Assembly: GCF_001262505.1 (NCBI RefSeq)
Contig: NZ_KQ410735.1
Coordinates: 2,798 to 66,797, forward strand
Reading direction: 5' to 3'
DNA length: 64,000 nt
Source: Shinella sp. SUS2
GTDB taxonomy: Bacteria > Pseudomonadota > Alphaproteobacteria > Rhizobiales > Rhizobiaceae
Below the pieces are notes generated by a model, which was not told the DNA's origin, searched no databases, and saw only the letters and a list, made by a program, of their open reading frames with translations. This document shows, in pieces, positions 61,867 through 64,000 of the stretch. A program made the translations under genes and the position numbers. Numbering within the stretch: the stretch's first letter is position 1; each line of letters begins with the position of its first letter.

Positions 61867-63069
61867 TTGGGCACAGACATTCACGCACCTCTCGGCCAGG
61901 ACCGCAAGGCAAGGCCCCGACCGACGGGACCGTCGCGGTTCCCGGCTGGCACGATCCTGTTCACCCTTGCCGCCATCGGCCTCATCGGCTTTTCAGGCTG
62001 GACCGCAACCGCCCCGAGCGGCCTCGGCACCACACCTTACGCGCCTCCGGCAGAAGAGACCGCCTCCCAGGCGACCACCGAGGGCAAGGCCGACCAGAAG
62101 ACGGCGACTGCGACGGACGGCGTGCGCCGCGCGAACGGCCTTTCCGGTGCCCGTGTCGAGGAAACGCTGACCGACGACGGCACTGTCGTGCGCACGTTCA
62201 CACCCGGCACGCGCACCGGTACAGGCCCGCTTATCATCGAGGCGAACCGCATCGGACAGGATGCCCGCTCGGCCGCCTTCCCGAACGAGGACCTGCTGGA
62301 GGAGACTTCCGACGGCAAGATCCCGATCATCGGCCTCGACGGCACGCGCCCGATGGATCAATACGCCCGGCCCTGGTCCGGCGCGCGTGGCACGCGTATC
62401 GCCATCGTGGTCGGTGGCCTCGGCCTCAGCCAGACGGGCACGCAACGCGCCATCCGCGAACTGCCGGGAGAAGTGACTCTTGCCTTCGCCGCCAGCGGCA
62501 ACAGCCTGTCGCGCTGGATGCAGGAAGCGCGCCGTGGCGGCCATGAAATCCTGCTGCAGATGCCGCTGGAGCCCTTCGACTATCCGCAGAACGACCCCGG
62601 TCTCTACACGCTGCGCACGGATCTCGGCGAAGCCAAGAACCTTGCCGAGCTGCACCGCGCCATGGCGCAGGTCACAAACTATACCGGTATCGTCAATTTC
62701 ATGGGCGGCCGCTTCCTCTCCGATGCCGATGCGCTGGAGCCTGTGATCCGGGACATTTCCAGCCGCGGCCTGCTCTTCCTCGACGACGGCAGCTCGGCGC
62801 AGTCGCTGTCCGGCACCATTGCCGGCGCCGTGGAGGCCCCGCACGCCTTTGCCGATCTCCAGCTCGACGGCGATCTTTCACGCGAGGCGATCCTGAAGAA
62901 GCTGGACGAACTCGAGCGCGTCGCCCGGCGCAACGGCACGGCGATCGGCATGGCCTCGGCCTTCGACGAAAGTGTGGACGCGATCCGCGAATGGTGCGAG
63001 GAAGCGAGCGGCCGCGGCATCGAGATCGTCGGCGTCGCGTCGCTCGCAGCGGTTCCCGCCAAACAATAG
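61867..63069 (+). CDS. Divergent polysaccharide deacetylase family protein (YibQ-like)
   Basis: A 400-residue protein with a TTG start, one N-terminal membrane segment (about 28-47; ILFTLAAIGLIGFSGW), a low-complexity linker to about 170, and a divergent polysaccharide deacetylase domain (about 175-395; RIAIVVGGLGLSQTGTQRAI, LLQMPLEPFDYP, NFMGGRFLSD). The domain is of the YibQ/DUF610 kind, often encoded after envC and ctpA. An envelope role is likely; activity is not shown. rppH begins nine bases after its stop codon. Confidence 0.87.
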   Translation: MGTDIHAPLGQDRKARPRPTGPSRFPAGTILFTLAAIGLIGFSGWTATAPSGLGTTPYAPPAEETASQATTEGKADQKTATATDGVRRANGLSGARVEETLTDDGTVVRTFTPGTRTGTGPLIIEANRIGQDARSAAFPNEDLLEETSDGKIPIIGLDGTRPMDQYARPWSGARGTRIAIVVGGLGLSQTGTQRAIRELPGEVTLAFAASGNSLSRWMQEARRGGHEILLQMPLEPFDYPQNDPGLYTLRTDLGEAKNLAELHRAMAQVTNYTGIVNFMGGRFLSDADALEPVIRDISSRGLLFLDDGSSAQSLSGTIAGAVEAPHAFADLQLDGDLSREAILKKLDELERVARRNGTAIGMASAFDESVDAIREWCEEASGRGIEIVGVASLAAVPAKQ

Positions 63070-63078
63070 GAATTTTCG

Positions 63079-63606
63079 ATGGGCAAGGAAAAGGACAAGG
63101 TGATCAGGGCCGAGGACCTGCCGTACCGCCCCTGTGTCGGCATCATGGTGCTGAACAGCGAGAACAAGGTCTGGGCAGGCCGGCGGATCCCTGTCGGCAA
63201 CTCCGAATATGACGGTTCGCCGCAGCTCTGGCAGATGCCGCAGGGCGGCATCGACAAGGGCGAGGACCCGCTGAAGGCCGCCTACCGCGAACTCTACGAG
63301 GAAACCGGCATCCGCAACGTCTCGTTGCTCGGCGATGCCGGCCGCTGGATCAACTACGATCTGCCCGCCCACCTGATCGGCATCGGCCTCAAGGGCAAAT
63401 ACCGCGGCCAGACGCAGCGCTGGTATGCCTTCCGCTTCGAGGGCGCCGAAGACGAGATCGCCATCAACCCGCCGCCGGGCGGCCACGCTGCGGAATTCGA
63501 CGCCTGGGAATGGAAACCGATGCGCGACCTGCCGGACCTGATCGTGCCTTTCAAACGCGGGGTCTACGAAGAGGTCGTCGCCGCCTTCGCGCATCTGGCA
63601 CCCTGA
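63079..63606 (+). CDS. rppH: RNA pyrophosphohydrolase
   Basis: A 175-residue Nudix hydrolase of the RppH/IalA type, which removes pyrophosphate from the 5' end of mRNA to trigger decay. The Nudix box runs from G56 to I78 (E62, R70-E71, E74-E75). [13 protein letters not shown] and [15 protein letters not shown] are typical flanking segments. In Bartonella the orthologue is called the invasion protein IalA and lies next to ctpA, as here. A terminator follows. Confidence 0.96.
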   Translation: MGKEKDKVIRAEDLPYRPCVGIMVLNSENKVWAGRRIPVGNSEYDGSPQLWQMPQGGIDKGEDPLKAAYRELYEETGIRNVSLLGDAGRWINYDLPAHLIGIGLKGKYRGQTQRWYAFRFEGAEDEIAINPPPGGHAAEFDAWEWKPMRDLPDLIVPFKRGVYEEVVAAFAHLAP

Positions 63607-63619
63607 TGGGCCCCAAGAA

Positions 63620-63650
63620 AAAACCCCGGTCGCAAGACCGGGGTTTTCTG
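63620..63650 (+). terminator. Rho-independent terminator after rppH
   Basis: AAAACCCCGGTC and GACCGGGGTTTT pair around a GCAA loop (63620-63646). The T-run on either strand allows it to serve rppH and the convergent bacterioferritin gene. Confidence 0.9.
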
Positions 63651-63672
63651 TATCGGGCGTAGGGCTTGCGCC

Positions 63673-64000
63673 TTATTCGGCTTCGTTCGCCGGCGCGGCG
63701 TTGAGCTGGCCGTACTTTTCCTCGCCGAGCTTGCCGAGCAGCTCCAGCTGGGTTTCGAGGAAGTCGATGTGACCTTCCTCGTCGATCAGCAGCTCTTCGA
63801 ACAGCTTCATGGTGACGTAGTCACCGGCGTCATGACAGATGTCGCGCGACTTCTTGTAAGCCTTGCGGGCGTCATATTCGCCGGCAAGATCGGCTTCCAG
63901 CACTTCCTTGACGTTCTGGCCGATGCGAAGCGGCGCGACGGTCTGGAGGTTAGGGTGGCCTTCAAGGAAGATGATGCGGGCGACGAGCTTGTCGGCGTGC
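63673..64000 (-). CDS. bfr: Bacterioferritin, C-terminal part (partial)
   Basis: The last 109 codons of a bacterioferritin gene; the 5' end lies beyond the right edge. The visible start [19 protein letters not shown] corresponds to the ferroxidase-centre helix, and [16 protein letters not shown] supplies further iron ligands. Bacterioferritins store iron in 24-subunit shells and bind heme between subunits; the heme-ligating methionine lies just outside the window. It converges on rppH across a shared terminator. Confidence 0.93.
   Translation of the reverse strand, partial: HADKLVARIIFLEGHPNLQTVAPLRIGQNVKEVLEADLAGEYDARKAYKKSRDICHDAGDYVTMKLFEELLIDEEGHIDFLETQLELLGKLGEEKYGQLNAAPANEAE

Overview
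The window reads as a chromosomal segment of a GC-rich alphaproteobacterium of the order Rhizobiales, most likely family Rhizobiaceae (Ensifer/Sinorhizobium, Shinella, Rhizobium or Agrobacterium relatives). The evidence is a cyclic beta-1,2-glucan locus (ndvA/ndvB), the complete aerobic-type corrin-ring block cobF-M, a cobalamin riboswitch next to metH, a rhizobial-style intergenic palindromic repeat, and the rplU-rpmA-obgE-proBA-nadD-rsfS-rlmH-envC-ctpA-rppH backbone. No insertion sequence, prophage, CRISPR array or integron was recognised. Coding density is high and both strands are used. Species cannot be fixed from the sequence alone.

Layout. 1-2504: end of aconitase acnA, an intergenic repeat and terminator, a DUF1223 exported protein, a 408-bp gap rich in nested inverted repeats, a DUF2794 protein and a GNAT acetyltransferase. 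2646-7062 (minus): pyruvate carboxylase and an orphan LuxR-type regulator. 7364-18825: glucan exporter ndvA (plus) converging on opgC and the giant glucan synthase ndvB (minus), so glucan synthesis, substitution and export are encoded together. 19280-23668: a cobalamin riboswitch with a clear translational off-switch in front of a 69-codon unknown gene, then a palindromic operator and cobalamin-dependent methionine synthase metH. 23675-25648: a divergent YeiH-type transporter and LysR regulator. 25705-32719: vitamin B12 corrin-ring genes. cobF-G-H-I-J and cobL-M lie on the minus strand, and cobK on the plus strand sits between them, overlapping cobJ at its 3' end and cobL at its 5' end.

32848-35927: an AraC regulator divergent from a fosmidomycin-resistance-like MFS exporter, then purU. 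36241-46702 is the most distinctive accessory block: a sugar-type ABC importer, an amidohydrolase/lactonase-like enzyme, a D-serine/D-threonine deaminase-like PLP enzyme, a RidA protein and an aspartoacylase-like deacylase form a minus-strand operon. It faces a convergent unknown enzyme and is flanked by an IclR regulator. The operon and the unknown gene both have an 18-bp TGTYCW-N6-TGRACA palindrome upstream, each with a second, weaker tandem copy, which suggests one regulon. The substrate is unknown; an N-acylated or otherwise conjugated (possibly D-) amino acid is the best guess.

46713-64000: a BaiN-like flavoprotein, a cupin, an ABC-F ATPase, tRNA-Ser(CGA), then ribosomal proteins L21/L27, two coupled GNAT enzymes, ObgE, proline synthesis (proBA), NAD synthesis (nadD), ribosome silencing and methylation (rsfS, rlmH), cell-envelope factors (envC-like, ctpA, divergent polysaccharide deacetylase), rppH, and the 3' part of a bacterioferritin gene cut by the window edge.
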